Notes: generated by a model from the letters alone, not told the origin. DNA of 64,000 nt from Clavelina lepadiformis (GCF_947623445.1 NC_135240.1:27466001-27530000), one strand, 5' to 3'; shown: positions 1 through 11,639, counted from the stretch's first letter. Numbers and translations are program-made.

Positions 1-180
1 TATTGTATCATAACCTAACGATGGAATTGCGAACCTGTGTCCGAATTAAGCGGAGAATTGTCCGAATTAACAGGAGTTTTTTACGTTCAATTTTTACTTT
101 TGTTCCGTTCCCGAGCATTTTGGCCGAATAAAGCGGTTGTCCGGGTTATCCGGTGTCCGAATTAAGCGGATTCGACTGTA
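1..180. mobile_element. Right end of a Tigger/pogo-like MITE (left end outside window)
   Basis: The segment repeats the motif tccgaattaagcgg several times and ends in ccgaattaagcggattcgactg followed by TA, the inverse of a CAGTCGAATCC-type terminal repeat. TA flanks and a CAG start are typical of pogo/Tigger members of the Tc1/mariner group. No transposase reading frame is visible. The left terminus lies before base 1, so the length is unknown. Confidence 0.5.
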
Positions 181-442
181 CTTCTAATCAACGTTATTTG
201 CGACAACAGCCATGCTAAGTTTTTGCTTTTTATAAAAATTCTAGACTTGTTGGTTATGCTAACCTAACACTTATAGCTCAATTGTATTTATCGTCCGTGA
301 TTTTCTGCACCTCTTCTAGTTTTGCTCTCCCTATTCTCTTTAAACTCTTAGCATGCGTCGTCCCAAGGTTATTTTTGGTCATTATGTTTGTCTGTACAGA
401 CGTAACACCAGAGATGGGAAAACACTTCCAACAAAAGCAGAT

Positions 443-1243
443 CAGTCGAATCCGGTTAATTGCATAGTCAATTTGCCAAGCCTTTTTATGCGATTAAACG
501 AATTATGCGTTTATGCGAAAGTTCAAATTCCACTTATTTTCTTACTTGACGTGCGACGCTGGTCACGTGTAAAGACGTCAACACGCAAAACACTAACGTT
601 TATTGTGTATAGCGATCATTCATTCATTCAAGCACGCAAAAGATGAAAACATGCTTTCTTGCATTTGTGTTTTTAAGCAAACAAATGTGGCCATGTCCGC
701 CCCTTCAAACTGTAGTTGTTGGCGAATTGTATGAAGTACAAGCAGAACTTCTTTATTTTTTGGTGTTGTCACAACGATTGCGTCAGCAGAGCTTTCTTTA
801 TTGTTGTCGTCTTTTTCAACTTGTTTGTTTCGTAAAACTTCTTCACATATTACAGCATCATCGTAACGCAACGCTTAAATGAAACTAAAACAGTGCGAAT
901 GTTAATGTAAGCGTATTGACAGCCACGTGTTAATGCTTAAATTGAGCATTGTTGGTTTCATTGTTTCGTAACAAAGCGCACTACAAGTCACAAAGCTTAC
1001 GCATTGCGTGTGCGCTCCCAGTGCGCGTTGTTTTCAATTTTATCTTTTAAAAACTTTTGAATAATCGAATAAATTATCTTCATTTTTATTCAATTAAGCG
1101 GATTATGCAATAAACCGTTACGCGATAAACCGAAGTATTGTCTTTACAAATGATAGACTACGCCTACGGTTTGGGACTTGCGCCCTTTATGCGATAAAAC
1201 GAATGATGTGATTATCCAGAATACAATTAACCGGATTTGACTG
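443..1243. mobile_element. Tigger/pogo-like MITE, about 800 bp
   Basis: The left terminus reads cagtcgaatccggttaat and the right terminus reads attaaccggatttgactg followed by TA. The pair is an imperfect inverted repeat. Repeated 'attatgcg / gcgataaa' motifs continue inward from both ends. The left 65 bases match the right end of the element at 7961-8567 in reverse complement, so both belong to one family. Small open frames inside do not resemble a transposase, so this is a non-autonomous copy. Confidence 0.6.
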
Positions 1244-3582
1244 TATAACCTTTTGAACATAAAATCGCTATTATTTGTTAGAAAAATTCCAGGGCGGAAA
1301 AATCCACCCTGTCCACCCAAGTTCGGCGCCCGTGCATACAACTTTTGCACTTAAAACAGATACTGTCCTTTGAAAGCTGACAGCTTAGAATAGACAGATT
1401 AGAAAATTTGTTTTAGGAAATGAATCCATCGAAGTTTGAGTTTATAATGACATAGGGTAGAAGGGCAAATGATAGAACATGCCGCACAGTCTGACAGTGC
1501 TGTCGATAAGCAGTCACACGTTATGGCAGTGGTCTAGACTGCAGAGTATAGCAGTTTTTGCCGAGATCTTTAGTGTGTGGAAGCAAAATTCCGGTGTGCA
1601 AGGAAGCAGTGTTGTGTACTGCAACTCGTGTCCTAAGGCTGTCTGGCATTTTGTGATAGACAAGGTTTGGCCCCTTACGATAGAAATCGGGGAAAAATCA
1701 GTGTTCCCGTTATTTTTAGACATTGCTTTTAAACACAATATTGCAGTACAAATTGGAGAAAAAAATTAGTGATATCTTTTTTTTTATTACACTGGTTTGT
1801 CCTGTTGTGCTAGACTGCAGAATATGGCTGTTTTCAGAAAGACCTTGGAAGCACAAAACAACCTAAAATGACAAGTGCGGTGCACAATTACACAGCAATG
1901 TATAGTTTGACTTCTTCAATCTTTAAAACACTGGTAAATCAACTTAAAATTGAGTGAACAGAAGTTCTGTTTAAGTCATTACGTGAAAAATAACGTACCG
2001 AAGCTCATGGAAAGCAGTATTTATTGCACCTCTGTCAAACTCTGCACTCAAGCTGGTGAGCAACACTGTTTTGGGCAAAAAATCTCGGATGTGTTATTGC
2101 AATAGTCTGCAGTCTGAACAGCGGTAACTGGTGACACTCATAGTTCACTATGTTGGCACAAGACATTTTTATTAGCAGCATATTAACAACTTGCTGTCCC
2201 ACTCAACAGGAGCAAGCGTTGTTACCGCTTTGCAGCAAAACGATAGTGCCACATGCAAACTGGGTTTGAAAGTTAGGTTACATTATTGCAAGCCAAGCAC
2301 TCGGCTAACCGAGAGAGGAAAGCATGGCAACTATATCATCGACATTTTTCAAGAACGTGCTAGATACACCAGAATGTTTCCTTTTTGCTGCCAAAGTAAA
2401 GGGCTCTGCGTTTAAGCCAGCGTTCATTCATCAATGCAGAATGCAAAATACACCTAGTACGCCATTTAGCTCCTCGACTTTAATCGCACTGCACTCGGTT
2501 ACCACTATTTTGGCCGTCCTCACGTCCTACACATTCCTCATGTACCTAGACATTTTGTCGAACTGCCATGCTCTCCAGCCCGGCCCCTAAGGAACCAATT
2601 CTTTTTCTGGTAAAAGATTGACAGCTTAAATCAGGTAAGAAATGCGCTGGAGTGGCCTACAAAAGTTACTTTACAAGGTAGCGGTAATAAAATGCACCTT
2701 GATCAAAAAATATCAAAATACCGGTATTCAAATATGCAGCTATCCAGCTAACATTAAAACTAATCCCAAATTAGGACTGTGAGAGGGCCTGAAGTTTAGA
2801 TGGAAAGAAGTACATCACGGCAACGCAGTACGGTATATTATACAGAGACAGACTGTAATTATGTACATTTTTTTCTAAAAGTTGTTTAACTTCATTGCAG
2901 ACATTGAACACTGAGTCACTGACGCAGGGAAATTTAAGTTGAGAGTTTATAGAAACCTGGAAATTATTTCCCGATATCACTTCAACGCTTCGTTACTAAC
3001 TTGCACCGTGCAAATAAAATAAACAGCACAAACCATTAGCCTAGTCAATAATGAAGCTAAAGTCACATTTTTCATAAGTAGTTTAGCTTTAGCAGAACTG
3101 TCGGACTTGAACTTACTTGAACCTCAAAACACGCAGCATGCGCACTTTTCTACTGCGCAGATTTGGCGAGACAAAATAAAAGGTGAATTACTTCATATAC
3201 ATCAGTGGTCAATCATCTACACTAGACCAAAAAAATATATTTTTATTACATTTTAGTATAATTATTTTTAAATTAACAAACTTAGTAGAATTTTTAATAA
3301 ACTTTATTGCTTGATTATTGTTCAAATGTTTTCAAAATTGAATGTTCTTATTTGCGTTCGAAAACATTTTGTGAAATAACAAATTCTCTTAGAATCTGGT
3401 ATCCGGCCAATAACGCGTCATAAAGAAAAGACTTAAAATTCCAGAACTATTACGTAAGGTTAAAAGCTTATAAGCATGACGTCAATAACGGCGAGATAAA
3501 AGGCCAATTCAATTCACTTCAAACTTGTTTTGAATAGTTGACCAAGAGAGTTTTGGTCCATACAAATTGTTTTTTTAAGTTA
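1244..3582. other. Intergenic stretch, no recognised gene
   Basis: I see only short reading frames in AT-rich sequence. A frame of 88 codons near 2324-2590 starts with ATG and ends after a hydrophobic stretch, but it lacks splice context or any family resemblance, so I do not call it a gene. Phrases containing 'agactgcag' recur near 1540, 1810 and 2108 without forming a clear repeat unit. Confidence 0.4.
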
Positions 3583-4030
3583 GTTGACAACAGTTGAAAG
3601 TGAAATTGATGCACAAAACAATGTATGCAAAACCCAGGGCGCCGAAACTACCTAGGACGGCCGGCAGCTCTCCTAAGATCCCTCATTGATTTCCTAAACC
3701 AGAAAAAAAAAACGAATTAATGAGATAAATACTAATCGCATGATATACACCGTATTTCTCTGAGCGTGTATTTACGGGTTCTCTGTCCGAAAAAAAGTCT
3801 ACTTTGGGATTTTGAAAAATCATCCATTTCAACACAAAAAATTTTGCCAAAATCTAAGAGTTTGCTTCATTTAACCAAGCAAGCAAGCTAGTCAAGTTAG
3901 ATAAAACCGGCTCGATTTCTTTGAGGATTACCATGTTAAGTTACAAATCGATATAAAATGATTTAAATGTGTTTTTAAAAAATCCTCGGAAATAATGCTA
4001 TGTTAGGGGAAACACCTAAGCCAAAACTCT
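3583..4030. repeat. Dispersed non-coding repeat, copy 1 of 3
   Basis: This block shares a long colinear stretch with 14833-15290 and 29016-29500. It starts at cagttgaaa, carries the GC-rich core acctaggacggccggcag, and ends near ggggaaacacctaagcc. It has no open frame of note, no tRNA-like promoter boxes and no inverted termini. Here the flanks differ from those of the other two copies, so the repeat itself, and not only the larger duplicated block, appears to have moved. Confidence 0.6.
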
Positions 4031-4713
4031 GTAACAGAATGTTATTTTGATGTGTTTATTTACTGGTGTAGTCAATAGTAGACGGAAGAAATGGTTGCTA
4101 TAATGATGGTAGTTTAGAAACTTACACCTTAACAAATATGATAACTTATATGAAATATGGAAAAACATACAATTCGTCTTAGCGTATTTCACAATGAATT
4201 TCCAATCCAATGCAACTTTTATGATCAAAACACTTCTATTTCCGATGTTGGTTGTAAATTTTCCCTGAACCCGAGGTTGTCCAGTGGAAACTCACCCTGA
4301 GTCTTAAGTTTATGTTGTGGCTGCTTTCAGCCAATCGGTTGACAATAGCATCTGTTGAAACAATGACATCTCTGTGTTGATGACGTAGGGCTAATAAACT
4401 ACTTAAACTGAATTGCATGGATTGCCATTTTATTTTCATTGTTCACAGCAAAAGCAAAAGTACAGGATAGCCTGAGATAGTAAAAAGATTTTCTTAACAC
4501 AAAGAAACATTGTATTGCTGCTATCGGCTAACAAACGTTGTTAATCATCAAACAACGAATTGGTATTTGCTATATTTTTGTGGCTTTTTTGTTTGCGTTT
4601 TTACTGAAAACAAAATGTCGAATTAAAGTTAAATTTCATGATTGCATCATCTACATTTATAACAAAGCAAATAAACACATTAACTAAAAATTTTACATAA
4701 AACCATGAGCAAA
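4031..4713. other. Intergenic stretch, partly shared with 11245-11330
   Basis: No gene is recognised. The last ~90 bases (from about 4625: aagttaaatttcatgattgc) are closely similar to sequence at about 11246. Both lie just before the decayed zinc-finger 5' exons at 4714 and 11540, which fits one shared ancestral array unit. Confidence 0.35.
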
Positions 4714-4786
4714 GTTCTTGTGAAATCAGATTACTGATTGCTTTTAATACAACGTCAACCAGTCTTCAACCTGGTTAACACTCCAT
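4714..4786 (-). pseudogene. Decayed first coding segment of a C2H2 zinc-finger gene
   Basis: Read on the minus strand from 4786 this gives ATG GAG TGT and then an immediate stop, followed by codons for LVDVVLKAISNLISQEL. That matches the start of the intact gene at 5194-7551 (MECHPSGK..., then ISDIILQELKS). The stop codon and the absence of any finger region downstream mark it as a relic. It lies directly next to the 3' untranslated region of the intact gene, as expected for head-to-tail array units. Confidence 0.5.
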
Positions 4787-5193
4787 AGTTCAATATGGTG
4801 TAGTTTATACGTATAATGTATTTACTAAGAAAATGAATGAGAATAGCAGGAAACTGCATATGATGTGAATGCAAAAATACAAAGAAACTCCAAAAATTAT
4901 TACATTAATCCAAAGACATTGCAATCAACGAAAATTAAAACAAAACGAGACAAACATCCTAAAATGGTTCATATTTCGTAATGTGACTTTTGCAAATGTT
5001 TTAAATTGAAACAAGATTTTTATAACGTAAAACACAACAATGATTGGCATAAATAACAAATCACCAAACTAGCTTTATGTGGAAGAAATCTTAACACTAA
5101 CATTACTGTAACTTTGAAAGCAAACAAATACCAAAACATTGCCACATCAAAATTTTATAATAAATCTGATTAACATATAAACCAAAAATTTCA

Positions 5194-7551
5194 TTAAAGG
5201 CGCTTTCCAGTGTGGACTTTCATATGACATTGCAAATGGATGTTTTGTGAAAATAATTTGAAACAAACATCGCATTGATAAGGACGCTCTCCAGTATGGA
5301 CTTTCATATGAGTTTGCAAATTGCATTTTTCTGAAAATGATTTACAGCAAACATTGCATTGATAAGGGCGCTCTCCAGTATGGACTTTCATATGACTTTG
5401 TAAAGTGCTGTTTTGTGAAAATGATTTGCAGCAAACATTGCATTGATAAGGACGCTCTCCAGTATGGACTTTCATATGATGCTGCAAATGGCCGCTTTGC
5501 GAAAATGATTTGCAGCAAACATTACATTGATAAGGGCGCTCTCCAGTGTGGACTTTCATGTGAGACTGCAAATGGCTGTTTCGTGAAAAAGATTTCAAAC
5601 AAATTTTGCATGGATAAGGGCGCTCTCCAGTATGGAGTTTCATATGACACTTCAAAGTGCTGTTTTGTGAAAACGATTTGCAACAAACATCGCATTGATA
5701 AGGGCGCTCTCCAGTGTGCACTTTCATATGATGCTTCAAAGTGCTGTTATGTGAAAATGATTTGCAACAAATTTTGCATTGATAAGGACGCTCTCCAGTG
5801 TGGACTTTCATATGACTTTGCAAATGGCTGTTTTGCAAAAATAGTTTCAAACAAACTTTACATTGATAACGGCGCTCTCCAGTGTGGACTTTCATATGAC
5901 ACTTCAAATGGCTGTTTTGTGAAAATGATTTACAACAAATTTTGCATTGATAAGGACGCTCTCCAGTATGGACTTTCATATGATGCTGCAAATGGCCGCT
6001 TTGCGAAAATGATTTGCAGCAAACATTACATTGATAAGGGCGTTCTCCAGTGTGAACTTTCATATGAGTTTGCAAAATGCTGTTTTGTGAAAATGATTTG
6101 CAGCAAACATTGCATTGATAAGGGCGCTCTCCAGTGTGGACTTTCATGTGAGACTGCAAATGGCTGTTTCGTGAAAAAGATTTCAAACAAATTTTGCATG
6201 GATAAGGGCGCTCTCCAGTATGGAGTTTCATATGACACTTCAAAGTGCTGTTTTGTGAAAACGATTTGCAACAAACATCGCATTGATAAGGGCGCTCTCC
6301 AGTGTGGACTTTCATATGATGCTTCAAAGTGCTGTTATGTGAAAATGATTTGCAACAAACATTGCATTGATAAGGGCGCTCTCCAGTGTGGACTTTCATG
6401 TGAGACTGCAAATGGCTGTTTCGTGAAAAAGATTTCAAACAAATTTTGCATGGATAAGGGCGCTCTCCAGTATGGAGTTTCATATGACACTTCAAAGTGC
6501 TGTTTTGTGAAAATGATTTGCAACAAATTTTGCATTGATAAGGGCGCTCTCCAGTGTGGGCTTTCATATGACTTTGCAAATGGCTGTTTCGCAAAAATGG
6601 TTTCAAACAAACTTTACATTGATAACGGCGCTCTCCAGTGTGGACTTTCATATGACGCTTCAAATGGCTGTTTTGTGAAAATGATTTACAACAAATTTTG
6701 CATTGATAAGGGCGCTCTCCAGTATGAACTTTCAAATGATGCTGCAAATTGCTGTTTTGTGAAAATGATTTGCAACAAATTTTGCATTGATAAGGGCGCT
6801 CTCCAGTGTGGGCTTTCATATGTTTCTCCAAACCGCTGTTATGTGAAAATGATTTGCAACAAACTCGACATTGATATAAGTTGATACTCTTGTGAGTCTT
6901 TAAATGAATCTTCATGTTTACTTTTTGTGTAAAAGATTTATCACAAACAGTGCAACAGAAATGTTTTATTTTGTCATTTCCAACAATTTTTGAACATTTA
7001 TCTCCTCTAATATTGCTCTTACTCTTTGATATGTTTTTTTCATGAAATTTCGAATCCAATTTGTTGTATTCCTCATGTGAGTTTCTTTCATTTAAGTTTT
7101 CAGAATCAACAACCTCATCATCGAATGTTGCATTTCCTTCATTCTCTGACTGAAGGAAAACATTATTTGACATGAGAGTAAATGTGGCATCTGTCTCAAT
7201 CGGCAAAATCTCAATATCTTGCAACGACAAAGATTTTTCTTTAATAGCTTCAAGATGATCTATAACTGATGCCTTCTCTGAATGAACATCCTGAATACAA
7301 ATGCTAGTATCAGAATCAGACTGTATAGCTGATGGTTGCAATTTTTCTTCAAATGGCATTGCATTGTTCATGGTTTCAGTACTTTTTGTTTCTGCAAGAA
7401 GCTTTAAATACATGTCTTCCATGTTTTCTTGCATTTTGAAAAATTCCAACTTCACACCATCTTTTGGCACAGATTTTAATTCTTGTAAAATTATATCACT
7501 GATTCTTTTCAATATGATCTTGACATTCTTACCACTTGGATGACACTCCAT
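5194..7551 (-). CDS. C2H2 zinc-finger protein with 21 tandem fingers (ZNF-A)
   Basis: A single uninterrupted frame of 785 residues from an ATG at 7551. Residues 1-197 are a serine- and acid-rich linker without a KRAB, SCAN, BTB or ZAD domain that I recognise. Residues 198-785 are 21 consecutive C-x2-C-x12-H-x3-H fingers at a strict 28-residue period, joined by TGERPYQC linkers; the protein ends five residues after the last finger. By family knowledge, such proteins are nuclear DNA binders, usually transcription regulators. Blocks of fingers are duplicated: 8-10 match 15-17, and 6-7 match 9-10 and 16-17. Nearly all fingers carry Q/R-N-S at helix positions -1, 1 and 2, and vary mainly at 3 and 6. 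No introns are needed. The target site is unknown. Confidence 0.85.
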   Translation of the reverse strand: MECHPSGKNVKIILKRISDIILQELKSVPKDGVKLEFFKMQENMEDMYLKLLAETKSTETMNNAMPFEEKLQPSAIQSDSDTSICIQDVHSEKASVIDHLEAIKEKSLSLQDIEILPIETDATFTLMSNNVFLQSENEGNATFDDEVVDSENLNERNSHEEYNKLDSKFHEKNISKSKSNIRGDKCSKIVGNDKIKHFCCTVCDKSFTQKVNMKIHLKTHKSINLYQCRVCCKSFSHNSGLEKHMKAHTGERPYQCKICCKSFSQNSNLQHHLKVHTGERPYQCKICCKSFSQNSHLKRHMKVHTGERRYQCKVCLKPFLRNSHLQSHMKAHTGERPYQCKICCKSFSQNSTLKCHMKLHTGERPYPCKICLKSFSRNSHLQSHMKVHTGERPYQCNVCCKSFSHNSTLKHHMKVHTGERPYQCDVCCKSFSQNSTLKCHMKLHTGERPYPCKICLKSFSRNSHLQSHMKVHTGERPYQCNVCCKSFSQNSILQTHMKVHTGERPYQCNVCCKSFSQSGHLQHHMKVHTGERPYQCKICCKSFSQNSHLKCHMKVHTGERRYQCKVCLKLFLQNSHLQSHMKVHTGERPYQCKICCKSFSHNSTLKHHMKVHTGERPYQCDVCCKSFSQNSTLKCHMKLHTGERPYPCKICLKSFSRNSHLQSHMKVHTGERPYQCNVCCKSFSQSGHLQHHMKVHTGERPYQCNVCCKSFSQNSTLQSHMKVHTGERPYQCNVCCKSFSEKCNLQTHMKVHTGERPYQCDVCFKLFSQNIHLQCHMKVHTGKRL

Positions 7552-7560
7552 ATTAAACTA

Positions 7561-7958
7561 TGAAGTTGCTAGCTAAAACAAAACAAAAAATGATCTTTAA
7601 TGTAGCGTTGGATGGATACCACATGAATGACATTCCATGATTTAAAATGATATTGTTTATATTTGAAACCTATTTGCGAAGGAAAGAAAACGAACATGCA
7701 AATCTGTTAAAATGTTGGCAATACAAAGAACCTTTTAAAATTATTAGAAGCATTGAAGAACGGTGAATTCAAGAAAACTCAAAGAAAATTGAGATAAACA
7801 TGTGCTAGCATTGCTCTGTAAAGCAAAGAGCTTGCTTATGTGCAAGCTGTGTTAATACTAACATTGCAATAACTCTGTATGTTATTTATGTCTAATGGGG
7901 ACATGACCCAATTCAAAGAGAAAGGCTTTTCAATGCAAAGTACATTAAATCAAGAAGC
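7561..7958. other. Upstream flank of ZNF-A, no element recognised
   Basis: AT-rich sequence between the ZNF-A start codon and the MITE at 7961. It presumably holds 5' untranslated or promoter sequence for the minus-strand gene, but I see no convincing TATA box or initiator. Confidence 0.3.
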
Positions 7959-7960
7959 TA

Positions 7961-8567
7961 CTGCAGTCGAAATCGGTTAATCGCATACATCGGTTAATCG
8001 CATAGCATTGCATAATTCCAAACCATTCCCATTCACTTGTGAAGAAAATTCAACGGTTAATCGCATAATGGTTAATCGAATAGAAATTCTTGATTGATTT
8101 GTAGACTTGTATCACTTAACCGCATATTTCCTTTGATGAAGTGTTAAGTGGCACGTAAATGATTTGAACAATAAAGTACAACTTCACGAAAAAAGGCCTT
8201 CTCTAAAGTGATTATGAACCACAAAACTACGTTCCATTTAAGGATTGTTACATCACAATAGAACAACAAGACTAATTTTTATTTAAAGGATTGTTACGTC
8301 GCAAAGTGCAAACCACTGCAGAAACATAGAATACCTGTACAGTACTGTACTGTAGCCTACGTATACGGTTTTTTTTGTTTGTTTTTTTTTTCGTTTTTTC
8401 ACGTGTCGAAATCGAAAAGAAGGAAGCTCACTTGTTGCGTCATAATGCAAGAATGCGTGCGCCGGTGTTCAAAAAGAGAATAGCGGAGAAAATGTAGGAA
8501 ACGCATACATCGGTTAATCGCATAAAAAGCTTGGCAAACTGACTATGCGATTAACCGATTTCGACTG
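7961..8567. mobile_element. Tigger/pogo-like MITE, about 610 bp
   Basis: The left end reads cagtcgaaatcggttaatcg just inside a TA; the right end reads gcgattaaccgatttcgactg followed by TA. The motif cggttaatcgcat recurs inside at several points on both arms. A subset of the sequence near 8515-8550 is the inverted counterpart of the left end of the element at 443. No coding capacity. It lies 0.4 kb upstream of ZNF-A. Confidence 0.7.
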
Positions 8568-9855
8568 TATTGCAAAACCACATCATAAACCTCCTCTGAA
8601 TTTTGACTTGCGACGAGATCTAGGATATGAATGCCAACAGTCTTAATTTGGACAGAATCCTTGTACTCAAATTTCTATAACAAACACCTAAACTTGACAG
8701 CAAGTTTTGAGCTTAAAATTTTAGTACAAATACTCCAAAATAAGAAAAATTCAAAGCCAAGCCAAAATTACAACTTAGCCAAGACATGCAGCTAGCTATC
8801 ACCAAAACCAAAGCCAGCTATCTATCACCAAAGCTAGCTATTTCCAAAACAATAACAAACTAGTCCACATCGACGTCACATGCGTATTGGACCGGAAATT
8901 TTCTTACTTTTTTAATATGACGCTTTCAGTGAAACATCGTCATAATCGCCGAGTTGCCGGCTCAAAATTGTCTTCCTGTTGGGAAGTGACACCTTATAGG
9001 AGAAATTTTTAATCTAGCACATACCAACTGAAAGTGCAACAAGCGGAAGAATTGCCATCTTTATCCAAAAGAGCTCGAATGGTTATCAAACAGAGGAAAT
9101 TTACAATGACCGCTAGATGGCGTCTGGCGCACAGACATCCTTACTTGGTTAAAGAACATCATTTAAGGTTAAAATTCTGGACCAGCCACAAGTAATTTAG
9201 TCCCATTGAAAAGCTATGCTTTGTGTGCAACATGGCGAAGCGCAGGAAGGCTGAAACAAGATATAATTAAACATTACGCTAGCAGAATCTCAAACAAAGG
9301 CGACTTTATGCGGTGTCAGTTGCCAGATTATCTTTGGAGCGCTCAGTCGAAGGAAGACGACGTCTAGCACTAACGTAGACAAAACACACCTGCTGATATG
9401 ATAAGAACCGAGCAGACTATCAATGGGAGGAATCAATTTGCAGCGGGAGCCCAGCTGATATGCAACCCTATAAAAGAGCAGGTATACCGCATGTCAGCAT
9501 TTATTGGTTGAAATTTAAACGTATATTTATGCTTGTTACTATGCCGTTCAGAAGAAATGTAAGCAGTACAAGTTTACAAGGGGCCATCCTTATTACCCCG
9601 GAGGAAATGTCAGCTGTGACAGAGGATTCATCATCAGCTTAGTCGCGAGTTATCTAATTCCTGCATCAGCTATTGGCGGGATTCGTATTACAATAATTGG
9701 TGATTGGACAGTCAATATAATGTACATAATGCAGTACAAATAATTATACCCTGCAGTCTACATTTTACCGACATTGATGCTTCATTAAATGACACAGCAA
9801 CCATTTTTTTTATGGTTGCAGCGATCATATTTATTTCTGTTTTTTTATAGGCTAC
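8568..9855. other. Intergenic stretch with a block repeated at 11095-11230
   Basis: Bases 8870-9000 (ctagtccacatcgacgtcac ...) recur almost unchanged at 11095-11230. A TATA-like cctataaaag occurs at about 9468, followed by a short ATG frame (MPFRRNVSS...) that ends at 9642. I cannot attach it to a gene, although it could be the 5' part of the transposon relic that follows. Confidence 0.35.
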
Positions 9856-10190
9856 ATGGAACTGAACTTGGAGGAGAAACTTGCCAAAGATTAGCTAGGT
9901 GATAGGTTGGCCGTTGACGTTCTTACAACTGACAACGATTCCAAGTTTTTGACGGCTTTTCCAAGCAAATGCAATCAAATCAAGAACAACCAGTAACGCG
10001 TCAGACATGCTGCGTCCATACTTTTCGATCCCTTGCTCGGCATCTTCGAAAGCTTCGCCTGTATAAGCTCTTTCTTATAGAAGACACTGTAATGGAAAAT
10101 GGGTATATGGCACCTGAACTTGAGAGGTTGACCCACTTTACGACAATAAGTTCTTGTCAAAATGTCTATTGCGGGTAACAATATATGATG
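9856..10190 (+). pseudogene. Possible relic of a DNA-transposon transposase
   Basis: After a plausible splice acceptor (ttttttatag at about 9851) the plus strand encodes, with stops and frame changes, GDRLAVDVLTTDNDSKF. The D-x5-TTD-x-DS pattern resembles the catalytic-core phrase I associate with some animal transposases. A following frame reads SLARHLRKLRLYKLF. Stops within the frame show it is broken. The family assignment is inference from a short motif only. Confidence 0.22.
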
Positions 10191-11539
10191 CTCATGAGGT
10201 CATTGTCTGCTTTTCTTAACCACAGATTTCATTATTTACCTTGACGGCTTATATTCTGAAGACTAATTTCAATTAGCAGTGATAAATATTATAATGACTT
10301 GTTTTCCAGTGCTATAATATTTGACCAAAGTCCTTGTTGGCTTTTAAACATTACAATAAAGATGACTATCTTACAACTGAACGTCTATAAATTGATATCA
10401 AGAACGGTTACACAGGAATGACAACTATATATAGGCCTGATTATATTGAAGTTTCCTTGAACAATTACATTTAGACAAAAATTGGCACAGCAACAGCATA
10501 AAGACGTCCACGTTGCAGATAATCTTAGTAGAAAAAATGCATTGAAAAACTGTGCATAACTCACGCAGGATAGGCAGGCACGACTTTAAACGGAAACAGG
10601 AAGTGATCGGTACGCAATGCCATGCATCACTGATGCCATGCTTCGTAAAGCAGACATCTGAAAACAAGAATTCTACACTGTATTCAACCTGTTTACTATA
10701 ATAACTATAGTATCTCCTTATTATCCCAACACTAACAGCGTGATGGAAGCACGTTTCCGAAAGAAGTTCGCCATCGAGTGCCAGTCGAGGTTGTTTGCTG
10801 AGTACTAAGCCTGCACCGAAAAGCACGAGGACGATTTTGGAACTGTGACAAGTCTACTAAACAACGCAACAGAAACTGTTTTAGCCTGCCTGCAATGATC
10901 ACAGCGAATTTCGGCGGTTTTCCTTCGTTTCTTGTGGTAAATCGCGACCACTGTTATGGAAGAAAAACAAAGTACGTCTTGTACTGAATGACAAATCAAA
11001 AACGCTTTGCAAATACAGTAGATCGTTGCCTAACACTTAAATCAACGAATTTTGGGTGATATCCTGCAGCTAGCTATTGCCAAATCAATAACAAACTAGT
11101 CCACATCGACGTCACATGCGCATTGGACCGGAAATTTTCTTACTTTTTTAATATGATGCTTTGAGTGCAACATCGTCACAATCTCCGTGGTGCCGGCTCA
11201 AAATTATCTTCCTATTGGGAAGTGACTCATTAAAAGGTTCATTAAAGTTAAATTTCATGATTGCAACCTCTACGTTTATAACAGATCGACTTAACACGTT
11301 AACTGAAAAGTTCGCATAAAGTCCAAAGTGAAGTTTGAAAGTCGGTCAATAGTAGAAGTAGTTGTGAGAGTGTTGGGTTGGGTGCAAATGTTTTTTTGGG
11401 ACTTGATGAAATTATGCCCCAATAACTTTCCTCTCTTTGGTGAAGAATTTATATAATGAAAATGTTGAAATATTGTATGGTAGCTTTTATGAGCATTAAA
11501 ACTTATTGTCATTCTTATTTTTCTTTGAGTCAAAGCAAT
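10191..11539. other. Intergenic stretch with duplicated blocks
   Basis: No gene is recognised. Bases 10500-10720 (agacgtccacgttgcag ... cgcaatgccatgcatcactg) recur at 11800-12010 with scattered changes. Bases 11095-11230 repeat 8870-9000, and 11245-11330 resembles 4630-4710. The area looks like a patchwork of decayed zinc-finger array units. Confidence 0.4.
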
Positions 11540-11608
11540 GTTCTTGTGAAATCAGATCATTGCTTTTAATACAACGTCAACCAGTCTAAAACCTGGTTAA
11601 CACTCCAT
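11540..11608 (-). pseudogene. Second decayed first coding segment of a C2H2 zinc-finger gene
   Basis: On the minus strand from 11608 it starts ATG GAG TGT then a stop, followed by LVDVVLKA, and then a deletion relative to the copy at 4714-4786. It is followed at 11640-11760 by sequence matching the 3' untranslated region of ZNF-A (aaatggttcatatttc, gtgactttggcaaatgttt) with no finger region left. Confidence 0.45.
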
Positions 11609-11639
11609 AGTTCACTATGGTGTAGTTAAATACAAAAAT

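Noticed and set aside
2191..2590. Overlapping plus-strand frames near 2.2-2.6 kb
   Set aside because: Although one has an ATG and 88 codons, nothing about it resembles a known domain and there is no supporting context.
6026..6610. Minus-strand frames with repeated WRAPLSMQ and IIFTKQ phrases
   Set aside because: Out-of-frame translation of the finger repeat; the periodicity follows from the coding frame. Also seen at 20412-20933 and 24201-24848.
5337..6884. 515-codon plus-strand open frame opposite ZNF-A
   Set aside because: It is the antisense of the 84-bp finger repeat, which lacks stops in this frame in every unit. The same artefact occurs opposite ZNF-C at 23770-25086 and ZNF-B at 20686-20994.
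5194..6960. Regular 84-bp direct repeats considered as a CRISPR-like or satellite array
   Set aside because: The period equals one zinc finger and the units are coding; there are no spacers.
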